Below, one piece after another: positions 6,896 to 14,863 of a DNA stretch of 64,000 nucleotides. Position 1 is the first letter of the stretch; each line of letters starts with the position of its first letter. The notes beneath the pieces were generated by a model, which saw only the letters and a program-made list of their open reading frames with translations, was not told the origin of the DNA and made no database searches. The position numbers and the translations under genes are program-made. Source of the DNA: QHVT01 sp036399015 (GTDB taxonomy: Bacteria > Acidobacteriota > Thermoanaerobaculia > Gp7-AA8); assembly GCA_036399015.1 (NCBI GenBank), contig DASWNW010000038.1, forward strand, positions 135,781 through 199,780, given 5' to 3'.

Positions 6896-8626
6896 CTAGG
6901 CTTCGGACTCGAGCTGGCGGATGCGCTCCTTGACGACCATCTCCGCGAGATCGGGGATCACTTCCCAGGCGATGTTGCGCACCACCTGGTCCGACATGAG
7001 CTCGACGACGCGGCGGGCGATGCGGTCCACCTGATCGTCCGACAGCTCGCCGTTCCGGGCCGCGATCGCCATCGGCGGCGCGTCGGGCGCAAGGGCAGGC
7101 GGCGGCACGACCGGCTCGTCCGGCTCGGCGGCCGCTTCGGCGGCGGCGAGCGGCGCCCACGACTGCTCCGGCGCCGGGTCGGGCTCCGGCGCGGGCGTGG
7201 TGTCGGCCGCGAACGGGAGGTCCTCCGGCATCGGCTCGGCGAACGGCGAGGCAGCAACCGGCGGCTCATCCTCGGCCGGCTCCGCGGTCGGCGCCCACAG
7301 CGACTCGACCGGATCCACTTCACGCGGCGCGAACGGCGAGTCGTCCTCGGCGGCCGGCTCGCTCCAGGGAGCGGGCTCCGGCGCGGAGAAGTCGGGCACC
7401 GGCTCGGGCGACGCCGCCACTTCCGGCTCCGCGGCGGGCGCGGGAGCGGGGGCGAAGTCGTCGAAACTCAGTTTCGGGAAGGCGCGCGTCTCGCCGCCGA
7501 AGGCAGGCGTGTCGTCCGCAACCGGGTCGCCCCAGGGGGCCGGCTCCTGCTCCGCGGCGGGCGGCGGCGTGGAGGCGGCCATCTGCTGGAGGTCGTCGAA
7601 GCTCATCTTCGGGAAGGCGCGCGTCTCGCCGCCGAAGGCAGGCGCGTCCGGCTCCTCGTCGAAGGGAGAGGGAGCGTCGAAGGGCGACGCGGCAGCTGGC
7701 GGCGGCTCGGGCGCCGGCTCCGCGGCAGGAGCGGCGTTCGCCATCTGCTGGAGGTCGTCGAACGTCATGCGGGGGAAGGCGCGCGTCTCGCCGCTGAACT
7801 CCTCGGCGGGCGGCGGCGCGCCGAACGGCGACTCCGCCTCGGGCTCCGGCGCGGGCGACGCGAAGTCGAACCCGCCGCCTGCCGGCTCGTCCCACGGCGA
7901 CGCCGCGGGCGCCGGCTCCGGCGCGGGAGGAGGCGGCGGTGCGGCGGCCTCGGGAATCGAGGCGGGCGACTGCACCGACATCTGCTGCATCTCGTCGAAT
8001 GTCATGCGCGGGAAGGCGCGCGTCTCACCGCTGAACTCCTCCGCCGGCGGCAGCTCGAACGGCATCTCCGTCGTCGGTGCGGGAGAGGGGGCGGCGCCGA
8101 AGATGTCGGCGTCGTGCGTAAAGGCGTCGGCAGCGGGCGGAGGGGTGTAGGCGGTGCTGAAGGAGCTCGCCGGCTCGGCGGGCGCGTCATCCATCCACGG
8201 CGACACCGCCGGTTCGGCCTCGGGGGCTGCCGCGGCGGGTGCGGCGGAGGCGCTCTGCGCCTGCGCGATCAGCTCCTCCACCTTGTGGATCAGGCTCTGC
8301 GACTCGAACGGCTTGGTGACGACGGCATCGCAGCCGGCCTTCTCGGCGCGATCCGGATCGAACGGCTCGAACGTGCCGGTCAGCAGCACCACCGGGATGT
8401 TGCGAAAGTCGGGATGCGACTTCACGTACTCGCAGACCTCGTAGCCGTTCTTCTCCGGCATGATGATGTCCGAGAGGATGATGTCGGGCCGCAGGTCGGC
8501 GAGTTTCTGCACCGCCTTCGCGCCGTTGTTGACGGCGGTGACCTCGTAATCGCCGTCGGAAAACGTCAGCTCGACGACCTTCTGGATGGTGATACTGTCG
8601 TCCGCGAGAAGGATCTTTTTCGGCAT
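6896..8626 (-). CDS. Response regulator with long Pro/Ala-rich linker, four GETRAFP motifs and a conserved C-terminal helix domain
   Basis: Residues 1-120 form a CheY-like receiver: acidic pair at 9-10, phosphoacceptor D53 in IILSDIIMP, and Lys in VVTKPF. Then comes about 390 residues of low-complexity Pro/Ala/Glu sequence. Embedded in it are four copies of a linear motif, F-[SG]-G-E-T-R-A-F-P-[RK]-[ML]-[TS]-F-D, beginning at residues 198, 277, 331 and 376. The last 55 or so residues (LSDDQVDRIARRVVELMSDQ, then VIPDLAEMVVKERIRQLE) form a compact helical domain like that ending some delta-proteobacterial and acidobacterial receivers. There is no DNA-binding domain, so it probably works through protein contacts. 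Start chosen at ATG 8626, with GGAG upstream. Confidence 0.85.
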   Translation of the reverse strand: MPKKILLADDSITIQKVVELTFSDGDYEVTAVNNGAKAVQKLADLRPDIILSDIIMPEKNGYEVCEYVKSHPDFRNIPVVLLTGTFEPFDPDRAEKAGCDAVVTKPFESQSLIHKVEELIAQAQSASAAPAAAAPEAEPAVSPWMDDAPAEPASSFSTAYTPPPAADAFTHDADIFGAAPSPAPTTEMPFELPPAEEFSGETRAFPRMTFDEMQQMSVQSPASIPEAAAPPPPPAPEPAPAASPWDEPAGGGFDFASPAPEPEAESPFGAPPPAEEFSGETRAFPRMTFDDLQQMANAAPAAEPAPEPPPAAASPFDAPSPFDEEPDAPAFGGETRAFPKMSFDDLQQMAASTPPPAAEQEPAPWGDPVADDTPAFGGETRAFPKLSFDDFAPAPAPAAEPEVAASPEPVPDFSAPEPAPWSEPAAEDDSPFAPREVDPVESLWAPTAEPAEDEPPVAASPFAEPMPEDLPFAADTTPAPEPDPAPEQSWAPLAAAEAAAEPDEPVVPPPALAPDAPPMAIAARNGELSDDQVDRIARRVVELMSDQVVRNIAWEVIPDLAEMVVKERIRQLESEA

Positions 8627-8690
8627 TGATCTGGCTCCGTGAATGAGCAGCAAGCTACCACGGTAGTTTCGAGGGGACAAGAGATTACGG

Positions 8691-9356
8691 ATGGCGGAGC
8701 AGTTCCTGATTCTAGGGCATCGCGGCAGTCCGAAACGCTTCCCCGAGAACACGCTGGCGTCGTTCGAAGAGACGCTGCGCGCGGGCGCCGACGGCTTCGA
8801 GACCGACCTCCGCCTGCTCTTCGACCGCACCGCCGTGCTGTACCACGACGACGAGCTGAATGAAGAGCAGATCGAGTCGCTCAGCTTCACCCAGCTCGCC
8901 GAGCGCGGAGCGATGGCGGAGCGGCTCACGAACCTCTCGCGGTTCGCCGGCCGCGGCATGATGGTGCTCGAGGTGAAGCGTGCGAAGTGGGAGGAGACGC
9001 TCATCGAGCACGTGCGCGAATGGCCGGATGCGGTCATCGCGTCCTTCGATCATTCGATCCTGGTCGAGCTCCGCCGCCGCGACTTCGCCCTCCCCCTCGG
9101 CATCACCTTCCACGGCTACATCGTCGACGTCGCCGCGTACGCCGCGCGCCTCGGTGCCGCCTGGGCGTTCCCGAACTATCACTTCGTCGACGAGGAGATG
9201 GTGCGGTCACTCCACGGCGAGGGAATCCGCGTGATGCCCTGGACGGCGAACCGGAAGCAGGAGTGGGAGCGGCTGCGGGAGCTCGGCTGCGACGGGGTGA
9301 TCACCGACTACCCCGCCGAGGCGGTGGAATGGCGCGGCGCGGAGCTTCGTCGCTGA
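8691..9356 (+). CDS. Glycerophosphodiester phosphodiesterase (GDPD) family protein
   Basis: Hydrolyses glycerophosphodiesters to glycerol-3-phosphate and an alcohol, or acts on a related phosphodiester. The 221-residue protein has the GDPD core: LGHRGSPKRFPENTLASF with the catalytic His near residue 9, ETDLRL with the metal-binding Glu/Asp pair, and HDDELN with the second His. Later blocks are VLEVK and the C-terminal VMPWTANRKQEWERL and DGVITDYP. No signal peptide, so it is predicted cytoplasmic. It is transcribed divergently from the response-regulator gene across 64 bp that include a small inverted repeat CTACC-AC-GGTAG. Confidence 0.9.
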   Translation: MAEQFLILGHRGSPKRFPENTLASFEETLRAGADGFETDLRLLFDRTAVLYHDDELNEEQIESLSFTQLAERGAMAERLTNLSRFAGRGMMVLEVKRAKWEETLIEHVREWPDAVIASFDHSILVELRRRDFALPLGITFHGYIVDVAAYAARLGAAWAFPNYHFVDEEMVRSLHGEGIRVMPWTANRKQEWERLRELGCDGVITDYPAEAVEWRGAELRR

Positions 9357-9422
9357 ATGGCATCCACACTTTGTTACACTTGCCGCGCTCGAGCGTAGCT
9401 ACGGGAGGGGGAGCCCACGGAC

Positions 9423-9620
9423 ATGAGACTCTGGGAATACAAGATCATCAACGTCCGGTCGGAGAATTACTCGATGGATCCGCGGCGCGCGGAAGAGCTG
9501 AACCGCCTCGGCGACGAGGGATGGGAGCTGGTCAGCATCACCTCGATCAACTTCAAGACCGGCGCGACCGATCACATCGGGATGGTGTTCAAGAGAGAGA
9601 AGCAGGCCGCAACCGCCTAG
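9423..9620 (+). CDS. DUF4177-type small protein
   Basis: 65 residues beginning MRLWEYKIINV with LNRLGDEGWELVSIT in the centre, the hallmark layout of DUF4177 (a tryptophan-containing small alpha/beta domain). Biochemical function is unknown. A GGGAGG stretch lies upstream of ATG 9423. A dispersed 80-bp repeat starts right at its stop codon. Confidence 0.8.
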   Translation: MRLWEYKIINVRSENYSMDPRRAEELNRLGDEGWELVSITSINFKTGATDHIGMVFKREKQAATA

Positions 9621-9699
9621 CCGGCACGGCCGGCGGCGCTGGTTGCTCCGCCGGTGCACGTACGGCCACTCCGTCGGTGCGTTCTGCCGCGCAGGCTCC
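9619..9699 (+). repeat. Dispersed repeat A, copy 1
   Basis: About 80 bp that recur as the reverse complement at 62760-62839 with only about three differences. It starts in the DUF4177 stop codon with GGCACGGCCGGCGGC. In the other copy it covers the 3' end of the CaiB-like gene. Confidence 0.9.
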
Positions 9700-9718
9700 T
9701 AGCCCTCCGCTCGCGAGG

Positions 9719-10178
9719 TCACCCGACGATCCATTGATCGTCACCCACGTTCACCCCATCGCAGGTGATGATCCGCGCATCGCCGCGCGACGATCCGCGC
9801 GCGCGTTCCCGACGATCCGGTGGACATCTGCTGATGTCCATCGCCAGGAACCCGGCGATCGCGTCATCGCGCCGGACGATCCTCCGGTCGTCACGGACGT
9901 CGAGCGGATCGTCGCCGGTCGATCCACCCCATCGCCGCCCCTCGATCCACTCATCGTCGACCATGTGCTCCCACATCGCCGCCGGCCCCGGTTCGACGAC
10001 ACTCACGATCCGCCGATCGTCGGTTCGCCGCGCCTCGATCGTCGCCTCTCGATGCGATGGAGGTGAGGTGATGTCCGCAGGATCGCCGGGCGACCTCGAC
10101 TTGGGGCGAGGTGGCGATGTGCGGATCGTCGACCGGCGCGACACCGTCGGCACGCGACCATCACGATAAGATCGCGGA
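9719..10178. other. GATC-dense stretch without a convincing gene
   Basis: About 460 bp containing some 16 GATC sites, mostly as CGATC or GATCG, where about two would be expected by chance. GACGATCC and ATCGTCG recur in both orientations without a fixed period. Open frames on both strands give only low-complexity Arg/Asp-rich translations (a recurrent DDRRIV-like pattern on the minus strand) and resemble no known family. No clear terminator or promoter seen. Confidence 0.6.
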
Positions 10179-10739
10179 GTGATCGAAGCCCTACGGATCG
10201 TGGCGCTCCTCGGGTTAGCGCTCACCGCGTGCAGCTCGCTGCCGCCGAATGCGCTTCGTCCATCAACCCCAGGCGCTCTCCAGCGCGAGTTTCAACGCTC
10301 CCACGGACCGGCAACAGAAGCCGAGTACGCGCAGTGTGAGACACCATACGAGAACACGACTGGCGTAACCGAAATCGCCATCGAGAGAACGTCCTGCTAC
10401 GGCTACTGCCCGACCTACACCCTCCAGCTGTTCAGCGATGGCCGCGTTGCGTACGTCGGTCAGGCTTCCGTCAGATTCATCGAGCCGCGAAGCGGGAAGC
10501 TGGATGAGTACTTGTTCACGAAGCTCGCACGGACGGCGGTTGGAATCGGATTCTTCGAGTTGCAGGACCGATATACGTGTGCGGTGACCGACAACCCGAC
10601 TGTCTACGTCGCCGTAGTCCGGAACGGAACGCGAAAGGTCATCGAACACTACGCGCCCGAATGGACCGGCCCGGCCGCTCTCCGTCTGTTTGAAGAGGCC
10701 ATCGACAACGTAGAGCCGTACATCGAGTGGGTGAGGTGA
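10179..10739 (+). CDS. DUF6438-type lipoprotein
   Basis: 186 residues starting at GTG 10179. The N-terminus is a lipoprotein signal peptide with lipobox LTACSS, so the mature protein is probably lipid-anchored at Cys17. The body contains IAIERTSCYGYCPTYTLQLF and SDGRVAYVG, the cysteine-rich signature of the DUF6438 family (C-x-G-x-C-P-x-Y). Role unknown. It is followed by a small membrane protein gene starting 17 bp downstream. Confidence 0.75.
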   Translation: MIEALRIVALLGLALTACSSLPPNALRPSTPGALQREFQRSHGPATEAEYAQCETPYENTTGVTEIAIERTSCYGYCPTYTLQLFSDGRVAYVGQASVRFIEPRSGKLDEYLFTKLARTAVGIGFFELQDRYTCAVTDNPTVYVAVVRNGTRKVIEHYAPEWTGPAALRLFEEAIDNVEPYIEWVR

Positions 10740-10756
10740 CTCCTCGCCGCGCCGTC

Positions 10757-11083
10757 ATGAAGCGGTGGCCGTTCAACCTCGCCGCCGCGTTCTCGCTGCT
10801 GCTGTCGCTCACCATCGCCGCGGCATGGGCGACGAGTTACGCGCAGCCGCGCGACTGGCATCTACTCGGACTCGCGCACTCAGCGGGTTTGACGCGGGTT
10901 GATCTCGACCGCCGCGGGGTCGTCGTGATTCGAGTCGAAGCCGACGTGCGCGACCTCCTCGACTACCTCTGCGGCGTATCCGTTCATCAGGAAGTGTTCT
11001 TTCTCTGGCGTCCCTTTCTGCGTGACGCCGCGGACGACATGATCGTGGAGTTGGCGGTTGCCGCGGGTGTGAAGTCATCGTGA
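10757..11083 (+). CDS. Small membrane protein, N-terminal part of a family that looks truncated here
   Basis: The translation MKRWPFNLAAAFSLLLSLTI followed by AAAWATSYAQPRDW resembles the N-terminus of a family of short membrane proteins common in planctomycetes and relatives. Those proteins typically have a second membrane helix and an Arg-rich or zinc-ribbon tail. Here the second helix is missing, but a matching tail (PHWAIVLLGLPLPLLWLR) is encoded 470 bp further on at 11550-11657. Start chosen at ATG 10757; an in-frame GTG upstream (10727) would overlap the preceding gene. Probably a damaged gene, with moderate confidence. Confidence 0.5.
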   Translation: MKRWPFNLAAAFSLLLSLTIAAAWATSYAQPRDWHLLGLAHSAGLTRVDLDRRGVVVIRVEADVRDLLDYLCGVSVHQEVFFLWRPFLRDAADDMIVELAVAAGVKSS

Positions 11084-11176
11084 CGCACAATGTCAGAGAC
11101 TTCCGCGGTGCCGAACGTTTCGGCCTGCGGATCGTGACGCCAGCCGTTATTTTCAGGTCAACTTTGAGGTGAACAG

Positions 11177-11452
11177 ATGGGTGCCTTGAACCTTCGTCTT
11201 CCAGAATCTCTTCACCGCAAGCTCAGCGAAGTGGCGGAACGTGAAGGGATTTCCATCAATCAGCTCATCAATTCCGCAGTCGCTGAAAAGATGTCCGCCT
11301 TGATGACAGAGGAGTATCTCGCGGCACGTGCCAAGCGGGGGAGCCGCCGGAAGTTTGATGCCGTTCTCGCTAAAGTACCGGATGTCGAGCCACATGCAAC
11401 AGATCGACTTCCCGCGCCCAGTCGGAAGCGGGCTGATAAAAAGGCTGGCTAG
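11177..11452 (+). CDS. HicB/CopG-type ribbon-helix-helix antitoxin-like protein
   Basis: 91 residues. The N-terminal LNLRLPESLHRKLSEVAEREGISINQLINSAVAEK is a ribbon-helix-helix DNA-binding domain of the type annotated as HicB-family or CopG-like antitoxin. The C-terminal tail (YLAARAKRGSRRKFDAVLAK) is basic. The AGGTGA before ATG 11177 is a plausible ribosome-binding site. No toxin gene adjoins it on the same strand, so it is either solitary or the partner was lost. Confidence 0.75.
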   Translation: MGALNLRLPESLHRKLSEVAEREGISINQLINSAVAEKMSALMTEEYLAARAKRGSRRKFDAVLAKVPDVEPHATDRLPAPSRKRADKKAG

Positions 11453-11549
11453 CGCGGAACCGGCCGCACAGCTGGCGTGAGATCCGTCAGGCGCATAGAC
11501 CATCGCCCCCCTACACCGGGTCCGGGGGCCGGTCAGTGTGCAGGCGCGG

Positions 11550-11657
11550 ATGATCATGTCACCCCACTGGGCGATCGTCCTCCTCGGCCTGCCACTGCCG
11601 CTGCTGTGGCTGCGCGTCAGGCGCCGTTCGCGATCGCGACCCGTCAGCCCCCGTTGA
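11550..11657 (+). pseudogene. Possible C-terminal fragment of a small membrane protein
   Basis: A 35-codon frame reads MIMSPHWAIVLLGLPLPLLW followed by LRVRRRSRSR. The PHW-helix-(R)n pattern matches the C-terminal half of the planctomycete-type membrane protein whose N-terminal half is at 10757-11083. The HicB-like gene lies between the two pieces. Likely a remnant. Confidence 0.35.
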
Positions 11658-11665
11658 GGGCGCCG

Positions 11666-11875
11666 CTACCGACGTCGTGCCGGCTCGACGCTGTCGGGAA
11701 CACGCTCCGCGGCTTCTTTCGCGCGCGCGATCCACGCCGGCCGCTTCGACTTGGACGGCGGCACGGTGACCGGCTCGCCCCACGCGGACGGATCCTGCGC
11801 GTCCGCGATCACGAGCTCGTCGAGCTCCGTCTCCGTCAGTTCCGGCTTCTTCGGGCGTCGTTTCACAGCTGCCAT
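11666..11875 (-). CDS. Probable antitoxin of a BrnT-like toxin
   Basis: 69 residues. The pattern LTETELDELVIADAQDPSAW plus GEPVTVPPSKSKRPAW resembles a family of short proteins often encoded directly after BrnT-like toxins, with a conserved acidic segment ending in SAW and a basic tail. It starts 7 bp after the BrnT-like stop, consistent with a two-gene operon in which the toxin comes first, as in brnTA. Assignment rests on pattern and position only. Confidence 0.5.
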   Translation of the reverse strand: MAAVKRRPKKPELTETELDELVIADAQDPSAWGEPVTVPPSKSKRPAWIARAKEAAERVPDSVEPARRR

Positions 11876-11882
11876 CCAGTAA

Positions 11883-12146
11883 TTACGCGCATCGTCTGAT
11901 GCCAGAGACGTGCACGATCAACATGAGAGGACGACCAGCGTCGGTCCGGCCGAGGAGCTGGTACCGGCTCGCTCCGTGCCGCCTGTGGTTCGGGCGGACA
12001 ACGAAGCCGTTCCAGATCAACTCTGCCGCCTCCCACGCCTCCACACGATGCGCCGCGAGCTTGTCAGCATCGTAGTCGATCTCCCATTCGGCGGGGTCGA
12101 AGCGATGCCAGTCGACCACGGCCTTAATTAGAGGCGCCAGTTGCAC
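11883..12146 (-). CDS. BrnT-like toxin
   Basis: 87 residues, GTG start. The C-terminal half reads VVRPNHRRHGASRYQLLGRT then DAGRPLMLIVHV, matching the BrnT fold (N-x-x-x-HG-x-S, then GRT-x-x-G-R-x-L). BrnT proteins are RelE-fold ribonuclease toxins. The last strand seems shortened (ends HVSGIRRCA where an R-x-I-S-A-R stretch would follow), so it might be impaired. A short upstream frame overlaps its start. Confidence 0.6.
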   Translation of the reverse strand: MQLAPLIKAVVDWHRFDPAEWEIDYDADKLAAHRVEAWEAAELIWNGFVVRPNHRRHGASRYQLLGRTDAGRPLMLIVHVSGIRRCA

Positions 12147-12298
12147 CGGTGGTATTCCTCGTGCGTCTCGATCCAGAACCAGAGGATGCCGTCGGGTGCA
12201 GTGACGGGTGCTGCGAATTCGCTTTCAACAGCTCGAAGTTCGCACGAGCGAGTCAGAACTTGAGGGACGCGTGATGACTCAAATCTCGCGCGTCTCAC
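12128..12298 (-). CDS. Small hypothetical protein upstream of the BrnT-like gene
   Basis: A 56-codon frame from GTG 12298 ends in DGILWFWIETHEEYHRCNWR, a protein-like aromatic-rich tail. It overlaps the BrnT-like start by 19 bp. Not recognised; may be the 3' remnant of a longer gene or a third member of the locus. Confidence 0.3.
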   Translation of the reverse strand: MRRARFESSRVPQVLTRSCELRAVESEFAAPVTAPDGILWFWIETHEEYHRCNWRL

Positions 12299-12467
12299 CG
12301 CGGCGGTGTTCGGCGACCTGGGTGAATCTTAGAAGAGCGCCGATCGCGCCGGCTCGGGGGCGGTCGTTGCTGGCGCGACCATCGTCTCGCGCGGCTGCGG
12401 CCTCTCCACGTGATTACGTGAGGTGCGGAGGTCCGGCATCGTTCCTTCGGCGGGTGGGATCGCCCCC

Positions 12468-13997
12468 CTACCCCTCCGGCTCGTGCGCCGGGTCGATGTT
12501 GGTCATTTCCGCCATCACCATCGTCTCGCCGGCGGCCTCGTGGGGGCGGGCTTCGCCCACCTTTCCTTTCGGGATCGTCACGGCGACGCCGAGGGCGAGG
12601 GCGACGACGGCGGTGCTGGTCCAGAAGATCGTGCGCAGCGTTCCCTCGAGCGCTCCCTGCAGCGCGTGCAGTTCGGCGGGGGAGATGCGGGCGCGGGCCT
12701 CGGGGTTCACGAGGGCGTTCGGGTCCTGGGAGAACTGGGCGAGGCCGGCGGCGAGCAGGGCGCCGAGAATCGCGACGCCGAGGGCGCCGCCCATGGAGCG
12801 GGAGAACTGGTTGAGTGACGTCGTGATGCCGAGCTGCTCGCGCGGTACGGCGTGCTGCGAGGCGATGAGCAGCGTGAGCATGGTCAGGCCGAGGCCGGCG
12901 CCGATGAGGATCAGCTCGATCATCATGACCATGCGCGGCGTGTCGCGGGTGAAGGTCGCCAGGGCGGCGAAGCCGCCGAGCATGAGCACGAGCCCGGCGA
13001 GCACGAGCGTGCGCGAGCCGAGGCGGATGAGGAGCCGGCCGCCGACGATCGACGAGAGCACCCACGCCAGCATGAGCGGTGTGAGGAACGAGCCGGCCTC
13101 GGTCGCCGTTGCGCCGAGGACCCCCTGCGCCAGCAGCGGCACGAAGGTGATCGCCGCGAACATCGCGATGCCGGCGAGGAACCCGACCACGATCGCCACC
13201 GTCACCACCCGGTTGCGGAACAGCGCGAACGGCACCACCGGGTCGGCGGCGCGGTTCTCGATGCGCACGAACGCGACGAGGAGGATCGCGATGGCGAGGA
13301 TGAGTGCGAGGTTGCGCGGCTGCAGCAGCAGGCGCGGGTCGCTCCCCTCCCCCAGCACGAGCAGGAGCATCGTCATCGCCAGCGTCAGCACGATCGCGCC
13401 GGCGTAGTCGATCGAGGGGCGCGACTCCCGCTTCGGCTCCACGAGCGCGACGCCGATCAGCACCGCCGCCGCGATCCCGACCGGCAGGTTGATGAGGAAG
13501 ACCCAGCGCCAGGAGAGCTGGTCGGTGATGAAACCGCCGACGAGCGGCCCGAAGACGCTGGAGACGCCCCAGACGCCGCTGAAGAGCCCCTGCATCTTCG
13601 CCCGCTCCTGCAGCGTGAAGATGTCGCCGATGATGGTCATCGCCAGCGGCACGAGCGCGCCGGCGCCGAGGCCCTGCACGGCGCGGGAGATGATGAGCTG
13701 CGTCATCGTCTGCGAGAAGCCGCACAGCGCCGATCCGAGCAGGAAGACGAAGACGCCGATCTGGAAGAGGCGTCTCCGGCCGAAGAGGTCGGAGAGCTTC
13801 CCCCAGACCGGCACCGTGACGGTCGAGGTGAGGAGATAGGCCGAGAAGACCCAGCTGTAATGCGCGAGTCCGCCGAGGGCGGCGACGATGGTCGGCATGG
13901 CTGTACCGACGATCGTGGACTCGAGTGCAGCGAGCAGCATCCCGGTCATGACGCCGCCGGTGACGACCCACCGGCGGCGGGGTGACATCGCGAGCAT
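12468..13997 (-). CDS. MFS multidrug exporter, DHA2 (EmrB/QacA) family
   Basis: 509-residue, probably 14-helix major facilitator. The first helix reads GVMTGMLLAALESTIVGTAM, the typical DHA2 motif D1-like segment. GKLSDLFGRRRLFQIG is motif A, and SRAVQGLGAGALVPLAMTII with GPLVGGFITDQLSWRWVFLI contains motifs B and C. Substrate unknown; the family exports drugs and other hydrophobic compounds by proton antiport. It begins 44 bp after pstS on the same strand and may be read through from the phosphate operon. Start ATG 13997 or 13988; neither has a clear ribosome-binding site. Confidence 0.9.
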   Translation of the reverse strand: MLAMSPRRRWVVTGGVMTGMLLAALESTIVGTAMPTIVAALGGLAHYSWVFSAYLLTSTVTVPVWGKLSDLFGRRRLFQIGVFVFLLGSALCGFSQTMTQLIISRAVQGLGAGALVPLAMTIIGDIFTLQERAKMQGLFSGVWGVSSVFGPLVGGFITDQLSWRWVFLINLPVGIAAAVLIGVALVEPKRESRPSIDYAGAIVLTLAMTMLLLVLGEGSDPRLLLQPRNLALILAIAILLVAFVRIENRAADPVVPFALFRNRVVTVAIVVGFLAGIAMFAAITFVPLLAQGVLGATATEAGSFLTPLMLAWVLSSIVGGRLLIRLGSRTLVLAGLVLMLGGFAALATFTRDTPRMVMMIELILIGAGLGLTMLTLLIASQHAVPREQLGITTSLNQFSRSMGGALGVAILGALLAAGLAQFSQDPNALVNPEARARISPAELHALQGALEGTLRTIFWTSTAVVALALGVAVTIPKGKVGEARPHEAAGETMVMAEMTNIDPAHEPEG

Positions 13998-14041
13998 TGG
14001 CGCGCGAATTCTGCACGATGCGCGCCTCGGCGCGAAGGCCG

Positions 14042-14854
14042 CTACTTGACCGGGAAGTAGCCGACCTTCGTCACGAGCTGCTGCCCCTCGGGGCCGGTCG
14101 CCCAGTCGATGAACGCCTTCATGTCCTTCGACGGCTTCACGCGCGTGTAGAGATAGAGGAAGCGGCTGATCGGGTACGCACCGGTGCGCACGTTCTCGAG
14201 CGTCGGCAGGACCGCCGGGCTCTTGTCGTCCTTCTTCACCGCCGCGAACTTGATGCCCTTCGCGTAGGCGGCGCCGCCGTAGCCGATGCCGTTCGCGTCC
14301 TTCGCCACCGCGTTCACCACCGCCGCGGTTCCCTGCAGCGTCTGCGCGCGGGGCGCGAAGTCCTTGCCCATGAGCACGTTGTCCTTGAAGTAGGTGTACG
14401 TGCCGGACGAGTTCTCGCGCGAGTAGAGGATGATCGCCGCGTCCCGGCCGCCGACCTGCTTCCAGTTCGTGATCCGGCCGGCGTAAATGTCGCGGATCTG
14501 CGCGAGCGTCAGCTCCTTCACCGGGTTCGCGGTATTGAGGTAGACCGACAGCCCGTCGCGCGCGATCGGGTAGGCGTAGCCGGTGGTGGCGAAGCGCGAC
14601 TTCAGCTTGTCGACCTCGCTCGTCTTGATCGGCCGCGACGACGCGGCGATGTCGGTGGTGCCGTTGATGAGCGACGCGATGCCGACGCCGGAGCCGCCGC
14701 CGGTGACCTGGATCTGCGTGTCGGGCTTCTTCGCCATGAACGCCTCGGCGAGCCGCGCGTTCATGATCACCATCGTGTCGGAGCCTTTGATCGAGATGGG
14801 ACGGGCGGCGAAGAGAGGAAGGGCGAGAAGCAGCGCTGCGATCAGTTTTTTCAT
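14042..14854 (-). CDS. pstS: Phosphate-binding periplasmic protein (PstS family)
   Basis: 270-residue periplasmic substrate-binding protein with an N-terminal signal peptide (MKKLIAALLLALPLFA). The mature start ISIKGSDTMVIMNARLAEAF and the motifs VTGGGSGVGIASLINGTTDI, AASSRPIK, RENSSGTYTYF and NGIGYGG are PstS features; GSGVG and SSGT supply phosphate-contacting backbone and Ser residues. It lies 9 bp behind the OprO/P-type porin gene, with an AGAGGA ribosome-binding site, forming a porin-PstS pair. No pstCAB transporter genes are present in the window, so the partner permease must be elsewhere. Confidence 0.9.
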   Translation of the reverse strand: MKKLIAALLLALPLFAARPISIKGSDTMVIMNARLAEAFMAKKPDTQIQVTGGGSGVGIASLINGTTDIAASSRPIKTSEVDKLKSRFATTGYAYPIARDGLSVYLNTANPVKELTLAQIRDIYAGRITNWKQVGGRDAAIILYSRENSSGTYTYFKDNVLMGKDFAPRAQTLQGTAAVVNAVAKDANGIGYGGAAYAKGIKFAAVKKDDKSPAVLPTLENVRTGAYPISRFLYLYTRVKPSKDMKAFIDWATGPEGQQLVTKVGYFPVK

Positions 14855-14863
14855 TGGGATCCT

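Noticed and set aside
9719..10225. 168-codon minus-strand frame in the GATC-dense block
   Set aside because: Low-complexity Arg/Asp-rich translation, overlaps the lipoprotein gene start, no family resemblance; reported instead as a sequence-composition anomaly.
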